A stretch of 64,000 nt of DNA, from contig NZ_JAJLJH010000001.1 in the NCBI RefSeq assembly GCF_023231945.1, forward strand, positions 682,001 through 746,000, given 5' to 3'. Below the pieces are notes generated by a model, which searched no databases, was not told the DNA's origin, and saw only the letters and a list, made by a program, of their open reading frames with translations. This document shows positions 1 to 7,621 of the stretch, in pieces; positions within the stretch are counted from its first letter, which is position 1, and the number at the start of each line of letters is the position of its first letter. The position numbers were made by a program, and so were the translations under genes. This DNA is from Scleromatobacter humisilvae. Lineage in GTDB: Bacteria; Pseudomonadota; Gammaproteobacteria; Burkholderiales; Burkholderiaceae_C.

Positions 1-48
1 GGTGTTTTCCGGGCTTTCCTGCGCCTTCAGTCCGCGTCCGCCCGGTCG

Positions 49-324
49 TCAGACCAGTTGCATCTGCGCGTGCAGCGCCATCGCCCGCAGCACGTTCTGC
101 TCGCGCTCGGTCAGGCGGCGCCGCTTCATGTTTAGCAGCAGCAGCCTGGCCTGCGTGCCATCCGGGGCCTGGAAAGCCTCGGAGCCCACGACGTGGAAGC
201 CGGACTGGTCGGGCGCCGCGAGGCTGGCCGCGATCGCGTCGCCGGTCACGATGCGCGCCGCGTCGACGTTGCACATCTTGGCAACGTCCATCAGCAGGAA
301 TCCGATATCGTCGAACTGTGCCAT
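49..324 (-). CDS. Small conserved hypothetical protein, third gene of DUF6502 operon
   Basis: A 91-residue soluble protein of unknown function. The ATG at 324 is preferred over an upstream in-frame TTG at 357 because a good AGAGGGAG ribosome site lies just upstream of it. No signal peptide or membrane segment is visible. The C-terminus (RRRLTEREQNVLRAMALHAQ) is basic and helical and resembles the start of a LuxR-type helix-turn-helix, but it is too short to be one. It follows the repeat lipoprotein after about 30 bases on the same strand, so co-transcription is likely. Function not recognised. Confidence 0.6.
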   Translation of the reverse strand: MAQFDDIGFLLMDVAKMCNVDAARIVTGDAIAASLAAPDQSGFHVVGSEAFQAPDGTQARLLLLNMKRRRLTEREQNVLRAMALHAQMQLV

Positions 325-353
325 GTTGGGCTCCCTCTTCCCGACCGCCCGGC

Positions 354-1172
354 TCAATACGCCGATGCGACCTGTGTTGCGCTGCTTGCGACAGCGTCGA
401 GTGCGTAGACGCCGGCGGTGCTGGAGACCGCCTTGCAGACGTCCAGGCTGCGGAACGACGCCGTCACCTGGCCCTGCGCCACGGTGATCGTCGGTGCCAG
501 CGGCAAGCCGCCGTCGGCGGCGGCCGGCACGGCCAGCGCGACCTCCTGCCTGCCGGCCGCGACCACGGCATTGGCCAGCGGCGTGGCGGCGTCGTCGGCG
601 ACGAGCAGCAGGCGGATCTGGCGGTAGGTGCCATCGGGCAGCGTCGAGAAGTCCAGCGGCAGCGCGCTACCGGCAGCGAGCTGCAGCAGGTCGGTGCGCA
701 CCGGCGCGGCCACGGCCACGTCGACCCAGCCCGGGCTGCCGGCGTCGGCCGCGCCGTCGGCGTTGACGCGCGCGCCGGCGATCGTGACGTTGACGCTCTG
801 CAGGCCGCACGCGTGCGCCACGTTGACCGACTCGATGCCGCTGCCGCCGATGCCGCCCACGCTCAGCGTGTTGGCGCCGCTGCCACCGATCCCGCCGACA
901 CTCTGCGTGTTGGCGCCGCTGCCACCGATCCCGCCGACGCTCAGCGTGTTGGCGCCGCTGCCACCGATCCCGCCGACGCTCAGCGTGTTCGCGCCGCTGC
1001 CGCCGATCCCGCCGACGCTCAGGGTGTTGGCGCCGCTGCCGCCGATCCCCCCGACGCTGGCCGATTGCTGCTGGGTGGCAACGTTGTCTTCGGTGGCGTC
1101 ACCGCCTCCGCAGGCGGTGAGAAACGAGAGCGTGGCCAGGGCCGCGGCCGAGAAGAGGATCCTGCTGGTCAT
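354..1172 (-). CDS. Exported lipoprotein with 13-residue GGIGGSGANTL tandem repeats and DUF4382-like domain
   Basis: A 272-residue lipoprotein. The signal peptide ends in lipobox LTAC with the lipidated Cys at residue 21. Residues 39-112 carry five copies and a partial sixth of SVGGIGGSGANTL, a Gly/Ser-rich flexible spacer. The remaining 150 residues form a beta-rich domain (NVTIAGARVNADG, then LPDGTYRQIRLLLV) that resembles DUF4382-type envelope domains. The start overlaps the DUF6502 stop by four bases (ATGA), with AGGAAG upstream, so the two are translationally coupled. It is probably anchored in the outer membrane or periplasm. Ligand and function are unknown, and repeat number may vary among strains. 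Confidence 0.75.
   Translation of the reverse strand: MTSRILFSAAALATLSFLTACGGGDATEDNVATQQQSASVGGIGGSGANTLSVGGIGGSGANTLSVGGIGGSGANTLSVGGIGGSGANTQSVGGIGGSGANTLSVGGIGGSGIESVNVAHACGLQSVNVTIAGARVNADGAADAGSPGWVDVAVAAPVRTDLLQLAAGSALPLDFSTLPDGTYRQIRLLLVADDAATPLANAVVAAGRQEVALAVPAAADGGLPLAPTITVAQGQVTASFRSLDVCKAVSSTAGVYALDAVASSATQVASAY
837..1058 (-). repeat. In-gene tandem array, 39-bp period, about 5.7 units
   Basis: Near-identical 39-base units encode SVGGIGGSGANTL (one unit ends NTQ). The period is a multiple of three, so gain or loss of units keeps the frame. Third-base differences (for example gcgccgctgccacc versus gcgccgctgccgcc) show slight divergence between units. Confidence 0.9.
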
Positions 1173-2011
1173 GTCTGGGCTTCCTGCGCGTTGGTGAGTT
1201 GCTCGAAGTAATGGATGCCGACGCCGACGCGCGCCGTGTCGCCGGGCGGCAGCCCGGACTCCGGCAGGTGTTCGATGTCGTGCTCGGTCAGCCAGGCGTC
1301 GAGGCCCTCCAGCAGGGCCTGGGACTGCCTGGCGCTCATCTCGCGGAAGGCGGGCAGCGCGTCGATCGGGATGCCCACGTGCATGACCTTGCGCTGGTAG
1401 CGCGCGTCGGTGGCGCCGTGCTCGATGTTGTGGGTGATGGTCTCGATGAGCTCGCCCACGTCCGTGCCCAGGATGCCGAGCTTCTGGACGATGCTGTCGT
1501 GCGGCACGAAGGCGCGCTGGCGCAGCGCGATGCGGCCGTCGGCCAGCGTCTGCACGGCGCCGACGCGCTGCAGCTCGTCGAGCACGGCCCGCGCGGGGAC
1601 GTCGCCGCCGTGCAGACGCACCAGTTCGGCGAAGCCGTCCGGGCCGTCCATGGGCAGCGGCTGCGGCGCCCCGCTGCCGCCCGCGAAGCGCGGCTCGCGC
1701 ACCCAGGCGGTGAGCACGCGGGCGGCGCGGTTGTAGTGGGCGGTGGAGACATCGGCGCGGGACGACGGTTCGGCCAGCAGCAGGTTGACGTCCTTGCGTG
1801 TCAGGCCGGTGAGGATGGCCGCGCGCGAGATCGACGGCTTCTTGCCGGGCAACGCGAAGTCTTCCATCGCCGTCTCGACGTAGACGCGCTTGGCGATGGA
1901 CTCGAAGGCGCTGTAGGGAAACGAGTGCTTGAGGAGGAGTCGGACGAGGGGGCGCAGCAACTTGGCCAGCGCGAGGCCGATGGCGGAAACGAGTACGGAG
2001 TCCTCAAGCAT
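1169..2011 (-). CDS. DUF6502-type protein, probable DNA-binding/regulatory
   Basis: A 280-residue cytoplasmic protein matching what I know of the DUF6502 family. It has an N-terminal helical segment (LAKLLRPLVRLLLKH), a conserved FESIAKRVYVETA stretch, then an ILTGLTRKDVNLLL segment that looks like a winged-helix recognition element, and a helical C-terminal half. The ATG at 2011 is chosen; an in-frame TTG at 2029 would add six residues. The chosen start lies inside a perfect palindrome. No ribosome site precedes it, and a TATATT hexamer ends six bases before the ATG, so a leaderless message is plausible. It heads a coupled operon with the repeat lipoprotein. The regulatory role is inferred. 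Confidence 0.65.
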   Translation of the reverse strand: MLEDSVLVSAIGLALAKLLRPLVRLLLKHSFPYSAFESIAKRVYVETAMEDFALPGKKPSISRAAILTGLTRKDVNLLLAEPSSRADVSTAHYNRAARVLTAWVREPRFAGGSGAPQPLPMDGPDGFAELVRLHGGDVPARAVLDELQRVGAVQTLADGRIALRQRAFVPHDSIVQKLGILGTDVGELIETITHNIEHGATDARYQRKVMHVGIPIDALPAFREMSARQSQALLEGLDAWLTEHDIEHLPESGLPPGDTARVGVGIHYFEQLTNAQEAQT

Positions 2012-2031
2012 TTGGGAAATATATCCCAAAT
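2010..2031 (-). promoter_or_regulatory. Palindromic operator overlapping start codon and -10 of DUF6502 operon
   Basis: Arms ATTTGGGA (2010-2017) and TCCCAAAT (2024-2031) are a perfect 8-base inverted repeat around a 6-base AT spacer. On the minus strand the spacer reads TATATT, a good -10 hexamer, ending six bases before the ATG at 2011. A protein bound here would block both polymerase and initiation, which suggests autoregulation. Confidence 0.55.
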
Positions 2032-2234
2032 ATCATGAACGAAAGGTGTCCTGAGCGCGGTACTCGACCATTCCCTACAGCGGCGGACTTTGTAGGAATT
2101 TGCCTGACAGGCGACGTGGCGCCAGGACGACTCAAGTCGCGGAAGTGGGCTTATGTTCCCTCCCAGTTCCCCGCTTTAAAGTTCATCCCACGTTGACACC
2201 GTTTCTTCCTCCACCGCACACAAGGAAAAGCATC

Positions 2235-2558
2235 ATGGAAACCACTCAAATCCTCGCCGAGATCCGCGAAGCCAACCTGTCGTACATGATGCTGGCGCAA
2301 AGCCTGATCCGTTCGGATCGCGAACAGGCGCTGTTCCGCCTGGGCATCTCGGAAGAGACCGCCAACATGATCTCGTCGCTCACCCCGGCGCAGATGATGA
2401 AGATCGCCTCCGGCAACACGCTGCTGTGCCGCTTCCGCATGGACGACGACCTCGTCTGGAACCTGATCACCAGCCACGGCAAGACCGCCGCGAACGAGAC
2501 CGTCTCGCGCCTGCACGCATCGATCCTGATGGCCGGCCGCCACCAGGAAGCCGCGTAA
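2235..2558 (+). CDS. flhD: Flagellar transcriptional activator subunit FlhD
   Basis: A 107-residue FlhD, the usual length. It pairs with FlhC as the heterohexameric class I master activator of flagellar class II genes. The sequence matches the family: ILAEIREANLSYMMLAQSL at residues 5-23, then RLGISEETANMISSLTP and GNTLLCRFR. The ATG at 2235 follows AAGGAAAAG; in-frame sequence upstream (from 2100) lacks family similarity and is leader. flhC follows 52 bases downstream. Class I control usually responds to many signals; none was identified here. Confidence 0.96.
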   Translation: METTQILAEIREANLSYMMLAQSLIRSDREQALFRLGISEETANMISSLTPAQMMKIASGNTLLCRFRMDDDLVWNLITSHGKTAANETVSRLHASILMAGRHQEAA

Positions 2559-2610
2559 GCAGCCGGCAGCGTCCGTCAGATCCAACAAACACCAGGCAGG
2601 AGAGATCACC

Positions 2611-3150
2611 ATGCGCGTCAAGAGCATCCTTACCGAGGCCCGCCAGATCGAACGTGCGGTCACGCTGATCAAGCTGGGCGCCCGCCTGCAGGTGCTCGAG
2701 TCGGAAACCGATCTCTCCTACGAGCGCCTGCTGCGCCTGTACAAGGAAGTCTCGGGCCGCAGCCCGTCCAAGGGCCAGCTGCCGTTCTCGACGGACTGGT
2801 TCATGACCTGGCAGCCCAACATCCACGCCAGCCTCTTCCTCAACATCCACGAGTACCTCAACAAGTCCTCGGCGATGGAAGAGATCGACACGGTGATCAA
2901 GGCCTACCAGCTCTACCTGGAGCAGACCGAGGCCCAGGGCCTGGAGCCGCTGCTGTCCGTCACCCGCGCCTGGCGCCTGGTGAAGTTCGTCGACAACGGC
3001 ATGCTGACGCTGACCAAGTGCACGAAGTGCTCCGGCAACTTCGTCACCCACCCGCACGAGATGGCGCGCCATTTCGTCTGCGGCCTGTGCAACCCGCCGG
3101 CACGCGCCGGCAAGGGCAAGGCGGCGGGCGCCCTGTCCCTCGCGCATTGA
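2611..3150 (+). CDS. flhC: Flagellar transcriptional activator subunit FlhC
   Basis: A 179-residue FlhC, the DNA-contacting, zinc-binding partner of FlhD. The four zinc cysteines fall at residues 137, 140, 157 and 160 (KCTKC and VCGLC), the same numbering as enterobacterial FlhC. The family segments SYERLLRLYKEVSGRSPSKG and LPFSTDWFMTWQPNIHASLF are present. An AGGAGA ribosome site precedes the ATG. It is the second gene of the flhDC operon, and a strong terminator follows about 220 bases after its stop. Confidence 0.96.
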   Translation: MRVKSILTEARQIERAVTLIKLGARLQVLESETDLSYERLLRLYKEVSGRSPSKGQLPFSTDWFMTWQPNIHASLFLNIHEYLNKSSAMEEIDTVIKAYQLYLEQTEAQGLEPLLSVTRAWRLVKFVDNGMLTLTKCTKCSGNFVTHPHEMARHFVCGLCNPPARAGKGKAAGALSLAH

Positions 3151-3515
3151 ATGGGGGACGCGTCGTGCGGATGAGCTCGGTGTCGCGTCAACGGCGACGG
3201 TCGAGCGCAACGGGCCCGGTGGACACCGCATCCGTGAACTACGACGCGTTTCTTTACCTGCAGGGACTTGATAACCGGAACAAACGGTCCGATAACAGGT
3301 CTAGCTAGTAACTGTTTTCTTGTTTTTTTCTTGCTTGTCTCCTCCTAGCACAACCCCTGTGCTTTCCAAGGCGATCCCTTTAAACGGATCGCCTTTTTCT
3401 TTGTCCCGGCGCTTCTGCTCGTCCGCTTGCTTGCTGCACTGCAAGATGAAGAACGGCCGGGATTGCCGCTCTTTTCCGGCCGGTGGCTGAACGCGCGTCC
3501 CCGGACACTCGACGC
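3151..3515 (+). other. flhDC 3' region without a coding gene
   Basis: About 365 bases between flhC and the methyltransferase. They hold a T-rich tract (3314-3335), a hairpin AGCACA-ACCCC-TGTGCT (3347-3363) and the strong terminator at 3368-3401. No protein gene is supported. The two stacked hairpins mean a stable 3'-UTR fragment or small RNA is possible, but nothing here proves one. Confidence 0.6.
3368..3401 (+). terminator. Rho-independent terminator after flhDC
   Basis: Perfect stem AAGGCGATCC / GGATCGCCTT with an 8-base loop, followed by TTTTTC. Confidence 0.92.
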
Positions 3516-4289
3516 ATGGCATCGTCCCCGTCCGTCCGTCGTCCCGTCGCGCCGCGCCTGCCCGCGTTGCGCTGGCCGCTGCCCGCGCTGCTGGCGTGGG
3601 CCGCGGGCTGGGTCGTCATGCTCGCGTTGCTGCGCACGGACGCGGCGGCGCCGGCGCTGGCCGTCGCGGCCGGGCTGGCCGTCGCGGCGCTGCCGGCGCT
3701 GGCCGCGGCCACGTTCTGGCGCCGCGTGATCGTCGCGGGCGGCTTTCCCGTCTCGCTGCTGGCCAGCGGGGTCGGCGGCGCGATCCCCGCCTGGGCCTGG
3801 CTGCTGCCGCTGGCCGCGCTGGCGCTCGCCTACCCTGTCACGGCCTGGCGCGACGCGCCAGTCTTTCCGACGCCGCGCGACGCCCTCGCCGGCCTCGATC
3901 GCCACATCACGCTGGCGCCGGCGGCCAGCGTGCTCGACGCCGGCTGCGGCCTCGGCCACGGCCTGCGGGCGCTGCGGGCCGTCTGGCCGCAGGCGCGCAT
4001 CGCGGGCGTCGAATGGAGCTGGCCGCTGGCGCTGGCCACGCGGCTGCGCTGCCCGTGGGCGCGCGTCACGCGCGGCGACATGTGGCGCGGCTCGTGGGCC
4101 GCGCACGATCTCGTCTACCTGTTCCAGCGCCCGGAGAGCATGGCGCGCGCGCTCGCGAAGGCGGACGCCGAGATGCGGCCGGGCAGCTGGGTCGTCAGCC
4201 TGGAATTCGAGGCCGCCGGCCGGACGCCGCACGCGCGCATGGCGCTGGCGTCGGGCCGTCCGATCTGGATCTATCGGGTCGGCTCATGA
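3516..4289 (+). CDS. Membrane-anchored class I SAM-dependent methyltransferase
   Basis: A 257-residue protein. The N-terminal ~110 residues form several hydrophobic helices (WPLPALLAWAAGWVVMLALL; GLAVAALPALAA; WAWLLPLAALALAYPV). They are followed by a Rossmann methyltransferase domain with SAM motif I VLDAGCGLGHGLRAL and an acidic strand end AGVEWSW. The C-terminal part is short and the substrate cannot be inferred. The ATG at 3516 was chosen; a GTG at 3483 in frame would add 11 residues and neither has a clear ribosome site. It sits between flhC and motA but has its own spacing on both sides, so a flagellar role is only suggested by position. Confidence 0.7.
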   Translation: MASSPSVRRPVAPRLPALRWPLPALLAWAAGWVVMLALLRTDAAAPALAVAAGLAVAALPALAAATFWRRVIVAGGFPVSLLASGVGGAIPAWAWLLPLAALALAYPVTAWRDAPVFPTPRDALAGLDRHITLAPAASVLDAGCGLGHGLRALRAVWPQARIAGVEWSWPLALATRLRCPWARVTRGDMWRGSWAAHDLVYLFQRPESMARALAKADAEMRPGSWVVSLEFEAAGRTPHARMALASGRPIWIYRVGS

Positions 4290-4375
4290 CGCGGATTTCA
4301 AGAATTCCCCACGCGAATCCGCCCGGACGAGGCGTCTGGGCCGCCAATCCCGCTCATTTCACGCCGGACTCGCCC

Positions 4376-4403
4376 TCAAGGCGCGCACCGGACGCGTCGA
4401 TAA
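4376..4403 (+). promoter_or_regulatory. Candidate FliA (sigma-28) promoter for motA
   Basis: TCAA (4376-4379), 16 bases, then GTCGATAA (4396-4403), against the sigma-28 consensus TAAA-N15-GCCGATAA. It lies about 60 bases before the motA ATG. One base of extra spacing and one mismatch in the -10 lower confidence. Confidence 0.5.
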
Positions 4404-4464
4404 AGCCGCATGGCTCCCATCACCGGGTGCCCGGCATGAATAAAGAACTGGAAGCGTACCCAAA

Positions 4465-5325
4465 ATGTTTGTGATCGTCGGCTGGGTCGTCGCACTGGCT
4501 TGCATCTTCGGCGTGTACATCGCCGAGGAAGGCAACATCGCGGTCATTCTGCATGCGCTGCCCTTCGAGTTCATCACGATCTTCGGCGCGGCCGGCGGCG
4601 CCTTCCTGGCCAACAACCAGATGAAGGTGATCAAGGGCGCGATGAAGGGCCTGGGCGCCTGCTTCAAGGGCAGCAAGTTCAGCAAGGCGCGCTACATGGA
4701 GCTGCTGGCGCTGCTGTACGACATCCTGCAGAAGGCGCGCAAGGAAGGCCTGATGTCCATCGAGAAGGACGTCGAGGATCCGCACAGCTCCGCGCTGTTC
4801 CAGAAGTACGCGATCGTCGGCAACGACCACCACGTCGTCGAGTTCATCACCGACTACCTGCGCATGATGGTCTCGGGCAACCTCAACGCGCACGAGATCG
4901 AGTCGCTGATGGACTCCGAGATCGAGACGCACCACGCCGAGGAACACGCCGCCGTGGCCGCGCTCGGGCGCCTGGCGGGCGGCCTGCCGGCGTTCGGCAT
5001 CGTCGCGGCGGTGCTGGGCGTGGTCAAGACCATGGGCTCGGTCGGCCAGCCGCCGGCGGTGCTGGGCGCGATGATCGGCTCGGCGCTGGTCGGCACGTTC
5101 CTGGGCATCCTGCTGGCCTACGGCTTCGTCGAGCCGCTGGGCGGCCTGCTGGAGCAGAAGGTCGAGGACAACGGCAAGGAACTGCAGTGCATCAAGACCA
5201 CGCTGCTGGCCTCGATGCAGGGCTACGCGCCGCAGGTGGCGATCGAGTTCGGCCGCAAGGTGCTGTACTCGCCCGACCGCCCCACCTTCGTCGAGCTCGA
5301 GAGCCACGTGAAGGGCAAGAAGTGA
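4465..5325 (+). CDS. motA: Flagellar motor stator protein MotA
   Basis: A 286-residue MotA, normal length. With MotB it forms the proton-conducting stator of the flagellar motor in the inner membrane. Two N-terminal membrane helices (residues 3-20 and 33-50) are followed by the large cytoplasmic loop with the charged pair that contacts FliG (R92 and E100). Two further helices start at GGLPAFGIVAAVLGVV, with the conserved proline at residue 175. motB starts 17 bases downstream, so motA-motB are one operon, and cheY and cheZ follow. A sigma-28-like sequence lies upstream. Confidence 0.96.
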   Translation: MFVIVGWVVALACIFGVYIAEEGNIAVILHALPFEFITIFGAAGGAFLANNQMKVIKGAMKGLGACFKGSKFSKARYMELLALLYDILQKARKEGLMSIEKDVEDPHSSALFQKYAIVGNDHHVVEFITDYLRMMVSGNLNAHEIESLMDSEIETHHAEEHAAVAALGRLAGGLPAFGIVAAVLGVVKTMGSVGQPPAVLGAMIGSALVGTFLGILLAYGFVEPLGGLLEQKVEDNGKELQCIKTTLLASMQGYAPQVAIEFGRKVLYSPDRPTFVELESHVKGKK

Positions 5326-5342
5326 GCATCGGAAAGTAAGCC

Positions 5343-6311
5343 ATGGCAGGCGATTCGAAGAAGCTCCAGCCGATCATCATCAAGCGCGTCAAGAAGGGTG
5401 GCCATGCCGCCCACGGCGGCGCGTGGAAGATCGCCTACGCCGACTTCGTGACGGCCATGATGGCGTTCTTCCTGCTGATGTGGCTGCTGGGCTCGACCAC
5501 CGACGGCGACAAGAAGGGCATCGCCGACTACTTCCAGTCGCCGCTCAAGATCGCGCTGGCCGGCGGCTCGGGCTCGGGCGATTCGAACTCCGTGCTCAAG
5601 GGCGGCGGCGAGAGCCTCACGTCCACCGTCGGCCAGGTCAAGAAGGGCGACGTGGAGGCGCAGCGCAACACGATCAACCTGCACAAGCTCAAGGCCGAAC
5701 AGATGCGCGCCGAGGTCGCGCGGCTCGAGAACCTGAAGCAGGAGATCCAGCAGAAGATCGCCAGCAACGACAAGCTGAAGGACATCAGCTCGCAGATCCG
5801 CCTCGACATGACCCGCGACGGCCTGCGCATCCAGATCGTCGACGACCAGAACCGGCCGATGTTCGCCTCCGGCTCCGCGACGATCGCGCCGTACATGAAG
5901 GACCTGCTGCGCGCCATCGGCTCGGTGCTGACCGAGGTGCCCAACCGGCTCACGCTCGAGGGCCACACCGACGCCCAGCCGTTTCCCGGCGGCGACCGCG
6001 GCTACAGCAACTGGGAGCTGTCGTCCGACCGCGCCAACGCCTCGCGCCGCGAGCTGATCGCCGGCGGACTCGCCGACGACCGCGTCCTGCGCGTGCAGGG
6101 CCTGGCCTCGAGCCAGCCGTTCGACGAGAAGGATCCGCTGGCGCCCACCAACCGGCGGATCAGCATCATCGTGATGAACCGCGAGGCGGAGGACCGCATG
6201 TTCCGCACCGCGCCCGATCCAGCAGCCGCCGACGGCGCCGATTCTTCGGCCTCGAATGCGACAAATTCCACTGCGCCGCCCGCCGAAGCCTCAAGCGCAC
6301 CCGTCCATTGA
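5343..6311 (+). CDS. motB: Flagellar motor stator protein MotB
   Basis: A 322-residue MotB. One N-terminal membrane helix carries the proton-carrying aspartate D34 in YADFVTAMMAFFLLMWLLG. A linker and plug region with a predicted coiled coil (INLHKLKAEQMRAEVARLEN) is followed by an OmpA-like peptidoglycan-binding domain (LEGHTDAQPF, SNWELSSDRANASR, NRRISIIV). The last 30 residues are Ala/Ser-rich, low-complexity and dispensable-looking. It follows motA after 17 bases. Confidence 0.96.
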   Translation: MAGDSKKLQPIIIKRVKKGGHAAHGGAWKIAYADFVTAMMAFFLLMWLLGSTTDGDKKGIADYFQSPLKIALAGGSGSGDSNSVLKGGGESLTSTVGQVKKGDVEAQRNTINLHKLKAEQMRAEVARLENLKQEIQQKIASNDKLKDISSQIRLDMTRDGLRIQIVDDQNRPMFASGSATIAPYMKDLLRAIGSVLTEVPNRLTLEGHTDAQPFPGGDRGYSNWELSSDRANASRRELIAGGLADDRVLRVQGLASSQPFDEKDPLAPTNRRISIIVMNREAEDRMFRTAPDPAAADGADSSASNATNSTAPPAEASSAPVH

Positions 6312-6348
6312 CCGATAACCCTGCAGAACTTCGCCTCCCGAGGACACC

Positions 6349-6747
6349 ATGAGCAATCCCACCGACCTTAAATTCCTTGTCGTCGACGACTTCTCCACCA
6401 TGCGCCGCATCGTGCGCGGCCTGCTGAAGGAGATGGGCTGCAACAACTGCGAGGAAGCCGAAGACGGCCAGGTCGCGTTGAACATGCTCAAGGCCGCGAA
6501 ATTCGACTTCGTCGTGTCGGACATCAACATGCCCAACATGAACGGCTTCGACCTGCTCAAGGCGATCAAGGCCGACGACTCGATCAAGCACCTGCCGGTG
6601 CTGATGGTGACCGCCGAAGCGCGCAAGGAGGACATCGTCCTGGCCGCGCAGTCGGGCGCCGCCGGCTACATCGTCAAGCCTTTCACCAAGGCGACGCTGG
6701 AAGAGAAGGTCCAGAAGATCATGCAAAAGCTGGCGGCGACGGCCTGA
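6349..6747 (+). CDS. cheY: Chemotaxis response regulator CheY
   Basis: A 132-residue single-domain receiver. The acidic pair D13/D14, the phospho-acceptor D58 ([12 protein letters not shown]), T88 and K110 (GYIVKPF) are all present. When phosphorylated by CheA it binds FliM to alter rotation. It is followed after 16 bases by cheZ, its phosphatase, and is closer to canonical CheY than the second receiver at 14207, so this is the likely motor-binding CheY. Confidence 0.93.
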   Translation: MSNPTDLKFLVVDDFSTMRRIVRGLLKEMGCNNCEEAEDGQVALNMLKAAKFDFVVSDINMPNMNGFDLLKAIKADDSIKHLPVLMVTAEARKEDIVLAAQSGAAGYIVKPFTKATLEEKVQKIMQKLAATA

Positions 6748-6763
6748 CCAGAGGGAGCAAATC

Positions 6764-7393
6764 ATGAAAATGGAAGACATCGCCGCGATGAAAGTGGATT
6801 CCCTCGCGGTTTCGCCCGAGGTGTTCCAGCAACTGGGCAACATCACCCGCGTGCTGCACGACACCATGCAGCAACTCGGCGTGATGCCCAAGCTGCAGAT
6901 CGCCACGGACGGCCTGCCCGATGCGCGCAGCCGCCTGAGCTACATCGCCTCGAAGACCGCCGACGCGGCCAACAAGGTGCTCAACACGGTGGATGCCGCC
7001 AAGCTCGAGCATCGCCAGATCGCCGACGCCACCCGCAAGATGGCCGAGCTGATCGTGGCCGACCCGGTCAAGGCCGTGGCCACCGGCGCCGTGATGAACT
7101 TCGTGCACGAGGTCGAGACCTCGACCAAGCGCATCGACGACCACCTGACCGACATCATGATGGCGCAGGACTTCCACGACCTGACCGGCCAGGTCGTCGC
7201 CAAGGTCGTGACGCTGGCCAACGACCTGGAAGACAGCCTCGTCAAGCTGCTGATCCAGGTGGTGCCGGAAGGCGTGCGCGAACAGGTCGACCCGTCCGTG
7301 CTGAACGGCCCGGTCGTCAACCCGGAAGGCCGCACCGACGTGGTGTCCGACCAGGGCGAAGTCGACGACCTGCTCGCCAGCCTCGGCTTCTGA
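6764..7393 (+). CDS. cheZ: CheY-P phosphatase CheZ
   Basis: A 209-residue CheZ that dephosphorylates CheY-P. The long helical hairpin carries the diagnostic active-site motif AQDFHDLTGQVVAKVV (residues 134-149). The C-terminal tail ends QGEVDDLLASLGF, the amphipathic CheY-binding peptide typical of the family. A GGGAGC ribosome site precedes the ATG. It is the last gene of the motAB-cheYZ operon, and a terminator follows within 25 bases. Confidence 0.95.
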   Translation: MKMEDIAAMKVDSLAVSPEVFQQLGNITRVLHDTMQQLGVMPKLQIATDGLPDARSRLSYIASKTADAANKVLNTVDAAKLEHRQIADATRKMAELIVADPVKAVATGAVMNFVHEVETSTKRIDDHLTDIMMAQDFHDLTGQVVAKVVTLANDLEDSLVKLLIQVVPEGVREQVDPSVLNGPVVNPEGRTDVVSDQGEVDDLLASLGF

Positions 7394-7414
7394 AGTTCTC
7401 CGTTTCCCTGCGAG

Positions 7415-7440
7415 ACGCCCGCTGCCCGCGGGCGTTTTTC
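7415..7440 (+). terminator. Rho-independent terminator after cheZ
   Basis: Stem ACGCCCGC / GCGGGCGT with loop TGCCC, followed by TTTTC. Confidence 0.9.
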
Positions 7441-7621
7441 ATGGCGGGTCGGACATGCCGCGGCATACCCCACCCGGTTACCCGGCGGTTCGCCGGTCGC
7501 CGCTCATCCGTTGCGCAGCAGGCCAAGGGTTCGCCACATCGAGCGATCGATCGCATTGCGCGATGATCGCCGCCGCGGGACGCGGCGCCCGGACTCGCCG
7601 CCACGACAACGGGAGACAAGA

